A DNA stretch of 13,860 nt from contig JAJRUE010000273.1 in assembly GCA_024277955.1 (NCBI GenBank), positions 1-13,860 on the forward strand, in the 5' to 3' direction. This document shows, in pieces, positions 1 to 5,672 of this stretch. Under the pieces are notes generated by a model, which was given only the letters and a program-made list of their open reading frames with translations, ran no database searches and was not told the origin of the DNA. The stretch comes from Alphaproteobacteria bacterium. GTDB taxonomy: Bacteria > Pseudomonadota > Alphaproteobacteria > Rhodobacterales > Rhodobacteraceae. A program made the position numbers and the translations under genes. Positions within the stretch are counted from its first letter, which is position 1. Each line of letters begins with the position of its first letter.

Positions 1-393
1 CTGGCCCGGCAGCTGCGCGCCGAACCGATCGTGCAATCGCAGCTCAAACGATTGAGGACACTCACAAAATTGCTCTACTCGGTGGGCGAGGTCGATGAAA
101 ACACCCTGGTCGTCACCTCGGGCGTGGCAGGCGAAGCCGAACTGGCCGAGTTCCTGTCAAAGGACGCCAAGGCGGTTCTTTGCGGCCACTTTCTGGACGC
201 CCAGGGCCGGCACCTGGCCGGCCAGTACAGCGACCGCATCATCGGCATCATGCCAGACGAAATCCTCGCGGTGCCCGAACGGATATGCGTCGCTGGCGGC
301 AAGCAGAAGAAAGAGGCGGTGCTGGCCGCGATCCGGGGCGGCTTTGTCACCCACCTGGTCGCCGACACGCCGCTGGCCGAAGCGCTGGCCTGA
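1..393 (+). CDS. SorC-family sugar-responsive transcriptional regulator, C-terminal part (5' end outside window)
   Basis: This is the tail of a regulator of the SorC/DeoR-like sugar-binding family. The frame is open from base 1, so the start and the N-terminal helix-turn-helix lie upstream; a GTG at 31 is internal. The visible 130 codons match the effector-binding domain: the VxCGHFxDAQGR stretch, then a DRIIGI segment, then VAGGKQKKEAVLAAIRGG and a closing THLVADTPLAEAL. These are the usual landmarks of the fold that binds phosphorylated sugars in this family. It reads toward the minus-strand CDF gene, leaving only 14 bases between the two stops. Its target operon cannot be seen, and there is no reason to connect it with the metal genes. 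The family call is firm; the effector is unknown. Confidence 0.85.
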   Translation: MARQLRAEPIVQSQLKRLRTLTKLLYSVGEVDENTLVVTSGVAGEAELAEFLSKDAKAVLCGHFLDAQGRHLAGQYSDRIIGIMPDEILAVPERICVAGGKQKKEAVLAAIRGGFVTHLVADTPLAEALA

Positions 394-407
394 CTCGGCC
401 GCATTCG

Positions 408-1379
408 TCACAGACGGCAGTCATCGGCGCGCCCGCAGGGGCGTTCTTCGACCTGCAGGGTCGCGTGGCCGATGGCGAACTCGCGCTCAAGCCCGTCGGC
501 GATCGCGGCGATGAAATCATCGACGCTGCCGGGGGTCTGGTCAGCCGCCTGCCGGGGGCGCACCAGATGCACCGCAAGCGCCGTGCTGGTGGTCGACAGC
601 GGCCAGATGTGCAGATCGTGGATCTCGCTCACGCCGGGCTGTTTCAACAGCCAGGCGGATACGGTTTCCTGGTCGACATGCCCCGGCACGCCGTCCAGTT
701 CGAGCCGCAGCGAATCGCGCAGCAGCCCCCAGGCGGTGCCCGCGATCAGCAGGCTCACCGCGATCGCCACCGCCGGGTCCAGCCAGTCCCAGCCGGTCAG
801 CAGAATGCCGGCAGCCCCCAGCACCACGGCGCCCGACACCGCAGCATCGGCGGCCATGTGCAAGAACGCCCCCTTGGCGTTCAGATCGTTCCTGCGGGCG
901 CGCAGGAACAGCAGCGCGGTGCCGGTGTTGATCGCGATGCCGATGGAGGCAACGCCCATGATCGTCAGCCCCGGCACCTCGACCGGGTCGGCGAACCGGC
1001 CCGCGGCGGTCCAGATCACGCCAACCACGCCCACCAGGATCGCGGTGGCGTTCAGCATCGCCGCCAGGATCGTCGCACGCCCAAGCCCCCAGGTGTAGGA
1101 CGCATTGCCGGCGCGCCGGGCCAGGGCCGCCGCCCCCCAGGCGATCAACAGCCCGGCCACATCCGTCAGGTTGTGCGCGGCATCCGCCAGCAGCGCCAGC
1201 GACCCGGTCAGCAGCCCGGCCAGGGCTTCGGCCAGCACATAGGCGCTGTTCAGGCCGACCGCCCAGCGGAACGCCGGCCCAAGATCGCGCACCGGCACCG
1301 CCGCGTGATCATGGGCGTGCGCATGGGCAGCGCCGCGGTTGCCGGCGTTGTGACTTGTGTCCGATTTGCCCTGCGACAT
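408..1379 (-). CDS. Cation diffusion facilitator (CzcD/ZitB-type) metal exporter
   Basis: An inner-membrane proton-coupled exporter of divalent metal, most likely Zn(II), of 323 residues, the normal size for a CzcD-type CDF. The N-terminus carries a histidine-rich tail (HAHAHDH, about residues 19-25), typical of zinc members. Transmembrane helix 2 holds the site residues H69 and D73 in LLADAAHNLTD. Helix 5 holds H174 and D178 in FLHMAAD. This His-Asp/His-Asp set is the Zn-type intramembrane site. The cytoplasmic C-terminal domain is present (IHDLHIWPLS at about 253-262, then GHATLQVEE) and ends with two cysteines, C315 and C321. It is the last gene of a minus-strand run with DUF2892, VIT and arsR genes; a 120-base gap separates it from DUF2892, so it may have its own promoter. 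The ATG at 1379 has an upstream GGGG/AAAGG stretch as ribosome site. The exact metal is inferred, not shown. Confidence 0.93.
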   Translation of the reverse strand: MSQGKSDTSHNAGNRGAAHAHAHDHAAVPVRDLGPAFRWAVGLNSAYVLAEALAGLLTGSLALLADAAHNLTDVAGLLIAWGAAALARRAGNASYTWGLGRATILAAMLNATAILVGVVGVIWTAAGRFADPVEVPGLTIMGVASIGIAINTGTALLFLRARRNDLNAKGAFLHMAADAAVSGAVVLGAAGILLTGWDWLDPAVAIAVSLLIAGTAWGLLRDSLRLELDGVPGHVDQETVSAWLLKQPGVSEIHDLHIWPLSTTSTALAVHLVRPRQAADQTPGSVDDFIAAIADGLEREFAIGHATLQVEERPCGRADDCRL

Positions 1380-1499
1380 GACCTTTACCCCAGACCAGAG
1401 ACCGGGAAATCGGCCCCGGCCCGCGCCATCATAGGGGATCGCCCGGCGCAGCGCACCGGGTTTTCGAAACCGTTGGTCAGAGAGGCGAAAGGCCCGAGG

Positions 1500-1703
1500 T
1501 CAGCGGGCGCCGACGGCCTTCAGGATCCGGGTCATCAGGCAGAACCCGGTGACCCCGGCAATGGTCAGGTTCGCGCCCACGAACAGCGTGAACCAGAGCC
1601 AGCCCACCTGGCCCAGCTCCACCTGGCCGTTGGCCTGGGCCAGCCCCAGGCTTGCCAGAACGAAAAGCCCCGCGAACATCATCGTCAGTCGTTGTGCACT
1701 CAT
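1500..1703 (-). CDS. Small DUF2892 (YgaP-like transmembrane) protein
   Basis: A 67-residue inner-membrane protein with two hydrophobic helices (about residues 7-22 and 35-57). The second holds the GANLTIAGVTGFCLM segment typical of the DUF2892 family, which matches the membrane part of E. coli YgaP but has no rhodanese domain here. One cysteine lies in the second helix. A strong ribosome site (AAGGGAGA) stands in front of the ATG at 1703. It lies 67 bases after the VIT gene on the same strand and probably shares its transcript. Family members are often found near thiol, sulfur or metal genes; no activity is known for the stand-alone form, so its role here is open. Confidence 0.8.
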   Translation of the reverse strand: MSAQRLTMMFAGLFVLASLGLAQANGQVELGQVGWLWFTLFVGANLTIAGVTGFCLMTRILKAVGAR

Positions 1704-1770
1704 GGAAATCTCCCTTGATCCGAGCGTTTGGGCGGCGCGCGATGCGCCGGTGAATATTTCCTGGCAAGCG

Positions 1771-2475
1771 TCAGGCGACGGCGGTTCCGAACAATCCGCC
1801 CACCAGGGCCGTGCCGGCCATGGCCGCCGCCCCCCAGAAACTCACGCGCAGCACCGCGCGCAGCACCGGCGCGCCGCCGGTGCGGGCCGAAACCGCCCCC
1901 AGAACCGCCAGCGCCAGCACCGATGCGACCGTGGCGACGATGCCGATGCTGCCAGCCGGCGCCACCAGTACCGTTGCCAGCGGCAGGGCAGCGCCCGCCG
2001 TAAAGGCCGCCGCCGACGACAGCGCGGCCTGGATCGGGCGCGCCTGGGTCATCTCGGCCATGCCCAGTTCGTCGCGGGCATGTGCGGCCAGGGCGTCCTT
2101 TTCCATGAGCTGCCCGGCGACCTGATGCGCCAGTTCCGGCGTCAGGCCGCGCTCGACATAGATGTCGGCAAGCTCGCGGTGTTCATGTTCCGGCTGACGT
2201 TCGAGTTCGCGCCGTTCGCGTTCCAGGTAAGCCTTTTCGCTGTCCGACTGCGAACTGACCGACACATATTCGCCCGCCGCCATCGACAGCGCGCCCGCCG
2301 CGAGCCCGGCGGTTCCCGCCAGCAGCACATCGGCGGGTGCCATCCCGGCGCTGGCGACGCCGGCGATCAGGCTGGCGGTGGATACGATGCCGTCATTGGC
2401 GCCCAGCACGGCCGCCCGCAGCCAGCCGACGCGATCGACGTAATGGGTTTCGAAATAAGGGGTGATTCCAGTCAT
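1771..2475 (-). CDS. VIT/CCC1-family iron/manganese transporter
   Basis: A 234-residue membrane protein of the vacuolar iron transporter family. It starts with a short amphipathic segment and then the signature GWLRAAVLGANDGIVSTASL (about residues 17-36), followed by AAGALSMAAGEYVSVSSQ at the end of helix 2. Between the second and third membrane helices is the cytosolic Glu/His-rich region (about residues 80-141: EKAYLERERRELE, EHEHRELADIYVERG, MEKDALAAHARDELGM) that forms the metal-binding bundle in this family. Three hydrophobic segments follow. Eukaryotic members move Fe(II) or Mn(II) out of the cytosol as proton antiporters; bacterial members are presumed to do likewise. The ATG at 2475 has a perfect AGGAGG ribosome site. 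It follows the ArsR-type gene by 88 bases on the same strand, so it probably belongs to that transcript. The metal carried is inferred from the family only. Confidence 0.92.
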   Translation of the reverse strand: MTGITPYFETHYVDRVGWLRAAVLGANDGIVSTASLIAGVASAGMAPADVLLAGTAGLAAGALSMAAGEYVSVSSQSDSEKAYLERERRELERQPEHEHRELADIYVERGLTPELAHQVAGQLMEKDALAAHARDELGMAEMTQARPIQAALSSAAAFTAGAALPLATVLVAPAGSIGIVATVASVLALAVLGAVSARTGGAPVLRAVLRVSFWGAAAMAGTALVGGLFGTAVA

Positions 2476-2563
2476 GTCTGCCTCCTGTGCGGGCAGGTTC
2501 TAGACCGCCGGGGCATGGCCGGCCAAGCGATTTCGCCAGCCTGCGCACCGAGACACCGGCCGA

Positions 2564-2869
2564 TCATGCCGCATCCCCTTGCTGGTGTTGCGCGCCGGGG
2601 GCGGCCAGCGCCGCGCGCAGGATTTCGCGGGTCGCCGCGGGCATTGCCGGGTTCAGCCGGTAGCGCACCCATTGGCCGTCGCGCTGGTCCAGCACCAGGC
2701 CGGCCAGCCTGAGCCGGCGCATGTGGCGCGAAACGCTCGACTGGCTGGCGCCCAGATCGCGCATCAGGTCGCCCACGCTTGGCCGCGCCCCATCCCACAA
2801 GAGCCGCATCGCCTCGAGGCGGGTCGGCTCGGCCAGAGCGGCAAGGGTTTCATGGGTTGGCAACGGCAT
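2564..2869 (-). CDS. ArsR-family winged-helix transcriptional regulator
   Basis: A 101-residue DNA-binding repressor of the ArsR type: LAEPTRLEAMRLLWDG at about residues 12-27, recognition helix GASQSSVSRHMRRLRLAGLV at about 40-59, and beta-hairpin wing DQRDGQWVRYRLNP at about 60-73. The start at 2869 is preferred over the in-frame ATG at 2923 because it has a GGGGA ribosome site and puts the N-terminus where family members begin; the longer version would begin inside a palindromic operator-like site. The protein has no cysteine at all, and the position of the ELCVCDL metal motif of ArsR/SmtB reads SVGDLMRDLG. No His/Asp pattern of a helix-5 zinc site is visible. It leads the VIT-DUF2892-CDF gene run, so control of metal transport is suggested by context, but the inducer cannot be read from the sequence. 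Confidence 0.88.
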   Translation of the reverse strand: MPLPTHETLAALAEPTRLEAMRLLWDGARPSVGDLMRDLGASQSSVSRHMRRLRLAGLVLDQRDGQWVRYRLNPAMPAATREILRAALAAPGAQHQQGDAA

Positions 2870-2912
2870 GGCGATCCCCGGTGAGGTCAACCGGACGGCC
2901 GACGGAAACAAA

Positions 2913-2934
2913 CGTATTATCATATGCGATTACG
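2913..2934. promoter_or_regulatory. Near-palindromic operator candidate in front of the arsR-type gene
   Basis: A 22-base imperfect inverted repeat with half-sites CGTATTATCAT and ATGCGATTACG, centred on CATATG between 2923 and 2924; 16 of 22 positions are symmetric. It stands out as an AT-rich island in very GC-rich DNA. It lies 44-65 bases upstream of the chosen regulator start, a fitting place for an autoregulatory ArsR site. It also overlaps the alternative upstream ATG, which argues against that start. Binding by this regulator is inferred. Confidence 0.5.
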
Positions 2935-3023
2935 TGCATGTAGCTGCCGAGACCCGTGCTGTCAACAAATCCGCTGCAAGCACGGCTGGGTGCGGCGGCG
3001 CGGGCCTGGGGTTGCGGCCAGCG

Positions 3024-3054
3024 TTGACTCTGCATTTGCTACAGGGTCTAGGTC
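3024..3054 (+). promoter_or_regulatory. MerR-type promoter/operator upstream of the membrane protein gene
   Basis: A -35 box TTGACT (3024-3029) is followed by a 19-base spacer and a -10 box TAGGTC (3049-3054). The spacer begins with the near-dyad CTGCATTTGCTACAG (3030-3044), one base away from CTGTA-N5-TACAG. The overlong 19-base spacer filled by a dyad is the hallmark of promoters untwisted by MerR-family activators. The arrangement matches, element for element, the promoter at 4348-4378 in front of merT. It points to the gene starting at 3144, leaving roughly an 80-base leader. MerR control is inferred from the pattern. Confidence 0.72.
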
Positions 3055-3143
3055 ACATACCCGAACCCTTCACCGGTCTCGGCCACGCCGACCGAAGTTT
3101 CGCAGCGCGGATCCGCAAACCGCGCACCGCCGGAAAGCCGCAG

Positions 3144-3848
3144 ATGACCAAAGCCCACCGCCCGCGCCGCCACGACCGGCAACAGGCCGCCAGACCGCCG
3201 GTCGCGCAAGCGCGCCCGTGGCTGACCTGGCTGCTGGTCGCGGCGGCGCCTGGCTTGCTCTGCCTGGCGTCCAGCTTTGCGCTGGACCGCTACCTGGTGC
3301 GGTTCTTCGGCGAATATCCGGCGTTCAAAGGCCCGGCCAGCGCGCTGGTCACCCTGCGCTATGCCTTGCTGCTGGCGATCCCGTTCGTGCCGGGCGCCGA
3401 GATCGGCATATCGCTGCTGATGAAGTTCGGCAGCGATGTCGCCGTGGTCGTCTATGGCGCGACCCTGGCCGGGCTGACGCTGGCCTACGGGCTCGGGCTG
3501 GCCTTTGGCGACCGGCTGGCCTGCGATTTCCTGTGGAAGATCGGTTTGCGCCGGGCCTGCCGCTTTGTCGACGACATGAAGGTGCTGAGCCCGGCCGAAC
3601 GGTTCGAACGGCTGGAAAATTCGCTGCCCGCCTGGCTGGGCCGATACGCGATCCGCAGCCGCTACCTGCTGCTGGCGGTCCTGATCAACCTGCCGGGCAA
3701 CAGCCTGATCGGCGGCGGCGGCGGCATCCTGCTGGTGGCCGGGCTGACGCGCGTGTTCCGGCCGCTGCCGACACTGGCGACGCTGGCGCTGGCGACCCTG
3801 CCGGTGCCGGCGCTGGTCTATGTCTTTGGCGCCGGCTGGTTCGGCTGA
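3144..3848 (+). CDS. Unrecognised multi-pass membrane protein, possibly DedA/TVP38-like, candidate MerR-regulon member
   Basis: A 234-residue membrane protein. A basic N-terminus (about residues 1-25, rich in Arg/His/Gln) is followed by hydrophobic segments at about 26-46, 66-86, 94-117, 170-184 and 189-232. Conserved-looking loops are FVPGAEIGISLLMKFG and NLPGNSLIGGGGGILL; a proline/glycine re-entrant pair of this kind recalls the DedA/TVP38 (SNARE-associated) families, but the match is weak. Single cysteines occur in LLCLASS, RLACDF and RRACRF. The ATG at 3144 has GGAAAG just upstream, and the residues before it in the open frame do not look protein-like. A MerR-type promoter at 3024-3054 reads into it, and the gene converges on merR 19 bases away. 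Known: TVP38/TMEM64-type proteins are sometimes found near mercuric reductase genes. Inferred: a role in mercury or metal stress. The biochemical function is unknown. Confidence 0.75.
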   Translation: MTKAHRPRRHDRQQAARPPVAQARPWLTWLLVAAAPGLLCLASSFALDRYLVRFFGEYPAFKGPASALVTLRYALLLAIPFVPGAEIGISLLMKFGSDVAVVVYGATLAGLTLAYGLGLAFGDRLACDFLWKIGLRRACRFVDDMKVLSPAERFERLENSLPAWLGRYAIRSRYLLLAVLINLPGNSLIGGGGGILLVAGLTRVFRPLPTLATLALATLPVPALVYVFGAGWFG

Positions 3849-3867
3849 GCCGCAGGCGGCCAGCCCA

Positions 3868-4338
3868 TTACACCGGCATCAGCGCGTCGATCACCGGGCA
3901 TTCGGGCACGTCCTTGCCGCTGCATTGCGCGACCGTGTCGCTCAGCACGGCGTGGATGCGCTGCAGGTCGGCGATCTTGGCCGATATGGTGGACAGGTGG
4001 TCGCGGGCCAGGGCCTGAACCTCGGCGCAGCTGCGTTCCTGCCGGTCCACCAGCGCCAGCAGGCTGCGGATTTCGTCCAGGGTGAACCCCAGTTCGCGCG
4101 CCCGCATGATGAACCCCAGCCGCGCCAGGTGGGTGGCGTCATAGCTGCGATAGCCCTTGGCGGTGCGCGGCGGGTCCGGCATGATCCCGATGTTTTCGTA
4201 ATACCGGATCGTTTCAAGGTTGCAGCCGGTGGCGCGCGCCAGGTCCACCCGCCGCAGCGCCCTGGCCCGCCCGCCAGCGCCTGTGCCTGTGCCTGTGCGT
4301 TTGTCGTGCCCGCCGCCGCGGCTGTTCCGGGTGCCCAT
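3868..4338 (-). CDS. merR: MerR-type mercury-responsive regulator
   Basis: A 156-residue MerR-family activator. The DNA-binding part (about residues 29-70) shows RRVDLARATGCNLETIRYYE, then GIMPDPPRTAKGYRSYD. A long dimerisation helix follows, with RSCAEVQALARDHL and KIADLQRIHAVLSD. Three cysteines sit where MerR binds Hg(II): C104 (equivalent of C82 in Tn501 MerR), C139 and C147 (equivalents of C117 and C126, here one residue closer). The start at 4338 has AGGGG 6 bases ahead; the TTG further upstream lacks this and lies in the operator. The N-terminus carries about 28 residues before the usual family start, including a Gly/Thr run coded by a hexanucleotide repeat. It is divergent from merT with the shared operator between them, so it should repress itself and activate the mer genes with Hg(II). 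A related thiophilic metal specificity cannot be excluded. Confidence 0.88.
   Translation of the reverse strand: MGTRNSRGGGHDKRTGTGTGAGGRARALRRVDLARATGCNLETIRYYENIGIMPDPPRTAKGYRSYDATHLARLGFIMRARELGFTLDEIRSLLALVDRQERSCAEVQALARDHLSTISAKIADLQRIHAVLSDTVAQCSGKDVPECPVIDALMPV
4279..4298. repeat. Short GCCTGT tandem repeat inside the merR 5' coding end
   Basis: Three exact copies of GCCTGT (4279-4296) plus a partial fourth lie in the merR coding strand's N-terminal extension, where they encode alternating Gly and Thr. Six-base units keep the frame, so copy-number change would only lengthen or shorten the tail before the helix-turn-helix. Confidence 0.7.
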
Positions 4339-4347
4339 AAAAACCCC

Positions 4348-4378
4348 TTGAGTCTGTATCAACTACAGAGCGTAGACA
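4348..4378 (+). promoter_or_regulatory. mer operator/promoter (MerR site) driving merT
   Basis: A -35 box TTGAGT (4348-4353), a 19-base spacer and a -10 box TAGACA (4373-4378). The spacer contains the dyad TCTGTA-TCAAC-TACAGA (4353-4369), a perfect 6-bp inverted repeat around 5 bases. This is the standard layout of a MerR-activated promoter, placed between divergent merR and merT. merR's own start lies 10 bases beyond the -35 box, so MerR bound here would also limit its own synthesis. The merT leader is about 25-30 bases. Confidence 0.85.
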
Positions 4379-4410
4379 GCGTTCAGACAGGTATCAAGGG
4401 CGATTCGATC

Positions 4411-4818
4411 ATGACCATGGCAGATCAAAAGCCGGCCCACGCGCAGGCCGACCCATCCCGGCGCGACCGCAGCCTGTGGGCGACCATTTCGCTTGGGGTG
4501 ATGGGGGCGCTGGCGATGATGTCGTGCTGCATCCTGCCGCTGGCGCTGGTCAGCCTGGGGGTCACCGGGGTGTTTGTCGGGCGACTGAGCGCGCTCTACC
4601 AGTATCACTGGTATTTCCTGGCCTTTGCGAGCGCCACCCTGGCCTACGGGTTCTGGAAGGCCTACCGCCCGATCCCCGCCGAGGACTGCGCCAGCGGAAC
4701 CTGCGCCCGGCCGATGAACCGCACGGTGATGCGCGCGATCCTGTGGGTCTCGCTGGCGATCGTGCTGATCGCGCTGGCCTTCCAGTACATGGCCCCGGTT
4801 CTGCTGAACCCGTTTTGA
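4411..4818 (+). CDS. merT: Mercuric ion transport protein MerT
   Basis: An inner-membrane carrier that takes Hg(II) from MerP and delivers it to the cytoplasmic MerA. It has 135 residues and three hydrophobic segments (about 25-53, 62-82, 104-130). The first holds the vicinal pair C39-C40 in MMSCCILPLALVSLGVTG, the MerT signature. The cytoplasmic loop after helix 2 holds the second pair, C93 and C98, in AEDCASGTCARP; Tn501 MerT spaces this pair by six rather than five. The ATG at 4411 follows AAGGG (4396-4400); a second ATG two codons later is possible. It is the first gene of the plus-strand mer operon, directly behind the MerR promoter, and 14 bases before merP. Confidence 0.9.
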   Translation: MTMADQKPAHAQADPSRRDRSLWATISLGVMGALAMMSCCILPLALVSLGVTGVFVGRLSALYQYHWYFLAFASATLAYGFWKAYRPIPAEDCASGTCARPMNRTVMRAILWVSLAIVLIALAFQYMAPVLLNPF

Positions 4819-4832
4819 AAGGAACCAATCCG

Positions 4833-5150
4833 ATGAAGAAACTCCTGCTTGCCGGCGCCCTGATCCTGGCGTCCGGTGGTGGCCTGTTCGCCGGCCAGCG
4901 CACCGCGACGATCGAGGTCACGGGGCTTTACTGCGCCTCTTGCCCCTATATCGCGGCCCAGGCGATCACCGATGTGGCCAGCGCCAGGATCGTCGACGGG
5001 TTCTACGACCAGCAGGCGCAGCTTGCCCGTTATGTCGTCGAATATGACGACGACATGACCACGCTGGACGAACTGGTCGCGGCAACCATGCAGTACGGCT
5101 ACCCCGCCACGCTGATCGAGACGCCCGAAGACACCTCTGGCGAATCGTGA
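4833..5150 (+). CDS. merP: Periplasmic mercury-binding protein MerP (HMA domain)
   Basis: A 105-residue exported Hg(II) scavenger. An N-terminal signal peptide (MKKLLLAGALILASGGGLFAG, about residues 1-21) is followed by one heavy-metal-associated domain: ATIEVTGLYCASCPYIAAQA with the metal-binding C34 and C37 (family form GMTCxxCP), a middle strand VVEYDDDMTTLDELVAATMQYGYPATL, and an acidic tail. The usual Met before the first Cys is replaced by a Leu-Tyr pair. The start has an AAAGGA ribosome site right at the merT stop. The ferredoxin-like fold is complete, although the linker around RIVDGFYDQQAQLARY is slightly longer than in Tn501 MerP. It hands Hg(II) to MerT or to the MerF-like protein encoded next. 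Confidence 0.88.
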   Translation: MKKLLLAGALILASGGGLFAGQRTATIEVTGLYCASCPYIAAQAITDVASARIVDGFYDQQAQLARYVVEYDDDMTTLDELVAATMQYGYPATLIETPEDTSGES

Positions 5151-5206
5151 CCGCCGGCCGCGCAAACCCGCCGCATCCCGCCGGCCCCACAAAGGACAGG
5201 TTTTAC

Positions 5207-5635
5207 ATGAACGACCAATCTCGCGCCGGCACCGGGGGTGAAACCCGCCTGGTCAGGCTTGGCATCTACGGCAGCATCGTTGCCGCCCTGTGCTGCTTCA
5301 CGCCGCTTCTGGTGGTGGTGCTGGCCGGGCTTGGACTGTCGGCAGTCACCGGCTGGCTGGACTACGTACTGTTTCCGATGTTGTTCGCATCGCTCGGGGT
5401 GCTGGCCCAGGCGCTGTGGCTGCGCGCCGGCCGGCCCGGGTCGAACCCGCGCCGGCTGATCATCCTCGCCACCGTCGCCCTTTCGGCGGTGCTGTTCTGG
5501 CTGCAGTTCCGCTATGCGCTGCGCATTTCCGTGGGCGCGGCGCTGGCGGTGGCCGGCTACTGGTTCTGGCTTGAACGCGCACGCACCCGCGCCGGTGCAC
5601 CGAACGGCGCCCCCGGCCCGGTCGACGAAACCTGA
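5207..5635 (+). CDS. merF: MerF-like mercury transport protein with C-terminal membrane extension
   Basis: A 142-residue membrane protein whose N-terminal half is MerF-like: LGIYGSIVAALCCFTPLLVVVLAGLGLSAVTGWLDYVLFPML, with the vicinal cysteine pair C29-C30 in helix 1 followed by Phe-Thr-Pro, as in MerF. MerF proteins are about 80 residues with two helices and carry a second cysteine pair near the C-terminus. Here there are no other cysteines. Instead a basic loop (RAGRPGSNPRR) is followed by two more hydrophobic segments (about residues 87-103 and 106-123) and a polar tail ending in DET. The ribosome site AAAGGACAGG is at 5191-5200. It follows merP by 56 bases and precedes merA by 37. It probably imports Hg(II); how it passes the ion on without the second pair is unclear. 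Confidence 0.78.
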   Translation: MNDQSRAGTGGETRLVRLGIYGSIVAALCCFTPLLVVVLAGLGLSAVTGWLDYVLFPMLFASLGVLAQALWLRAGRPGSNPRRLIILATVALSAVLFWLQFRYALRISVGAALAVAGYWFWLERARTRAGAPNGAPGPVDET

Positions 5636-5672
5636 CGCGCCCACCCGCGCGCGCCCACCACTGACAAAGGAC

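Noticed and set aside
1459..1480. GGTTT-TCG-AAACC inverted repeat between DUF2892 and CDF genes
   Set aside because: Short and AT-weak, with no promoter boxes placed around it; could be chance.
180..1718. Open frame of 512 codons on the plus strand across the CDF gene
   Set aside because: Antisense to a clear CDF transporter; Arg/Pro/Gln-rich low-complexity translation typical of shadow frames in GC-rich DNA.
2870..2923. N-terminal extension of the ArsR-type protein to the ATG at 2923
   Set aside because: The upstream ATG lies inside the palindrome and lacks a ribosome site; the ATG at 2869 has GGGGA and fits the family start.
3849..3860. GCCG-CAGG-CGGC hairpin between the membrane protein gene and merR as a bidirectional terminator
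   Set aside because: Only a 4-bp stem and no T-run on either side; too weak to call.
2924..4018. Plus-strand open frame starting at the palindrome
   Set aside because: Lies out of frame over the real membrane protein gene at 3144-3848; composition is Arg/Ala/Pro shadow-like.
4339..4362. MerR start at the TTG at 4362
   Set aside because: Would overlap the operator and has no ribosome site; AGGGG in front of the ATG at 4338 decides for the shorter form.
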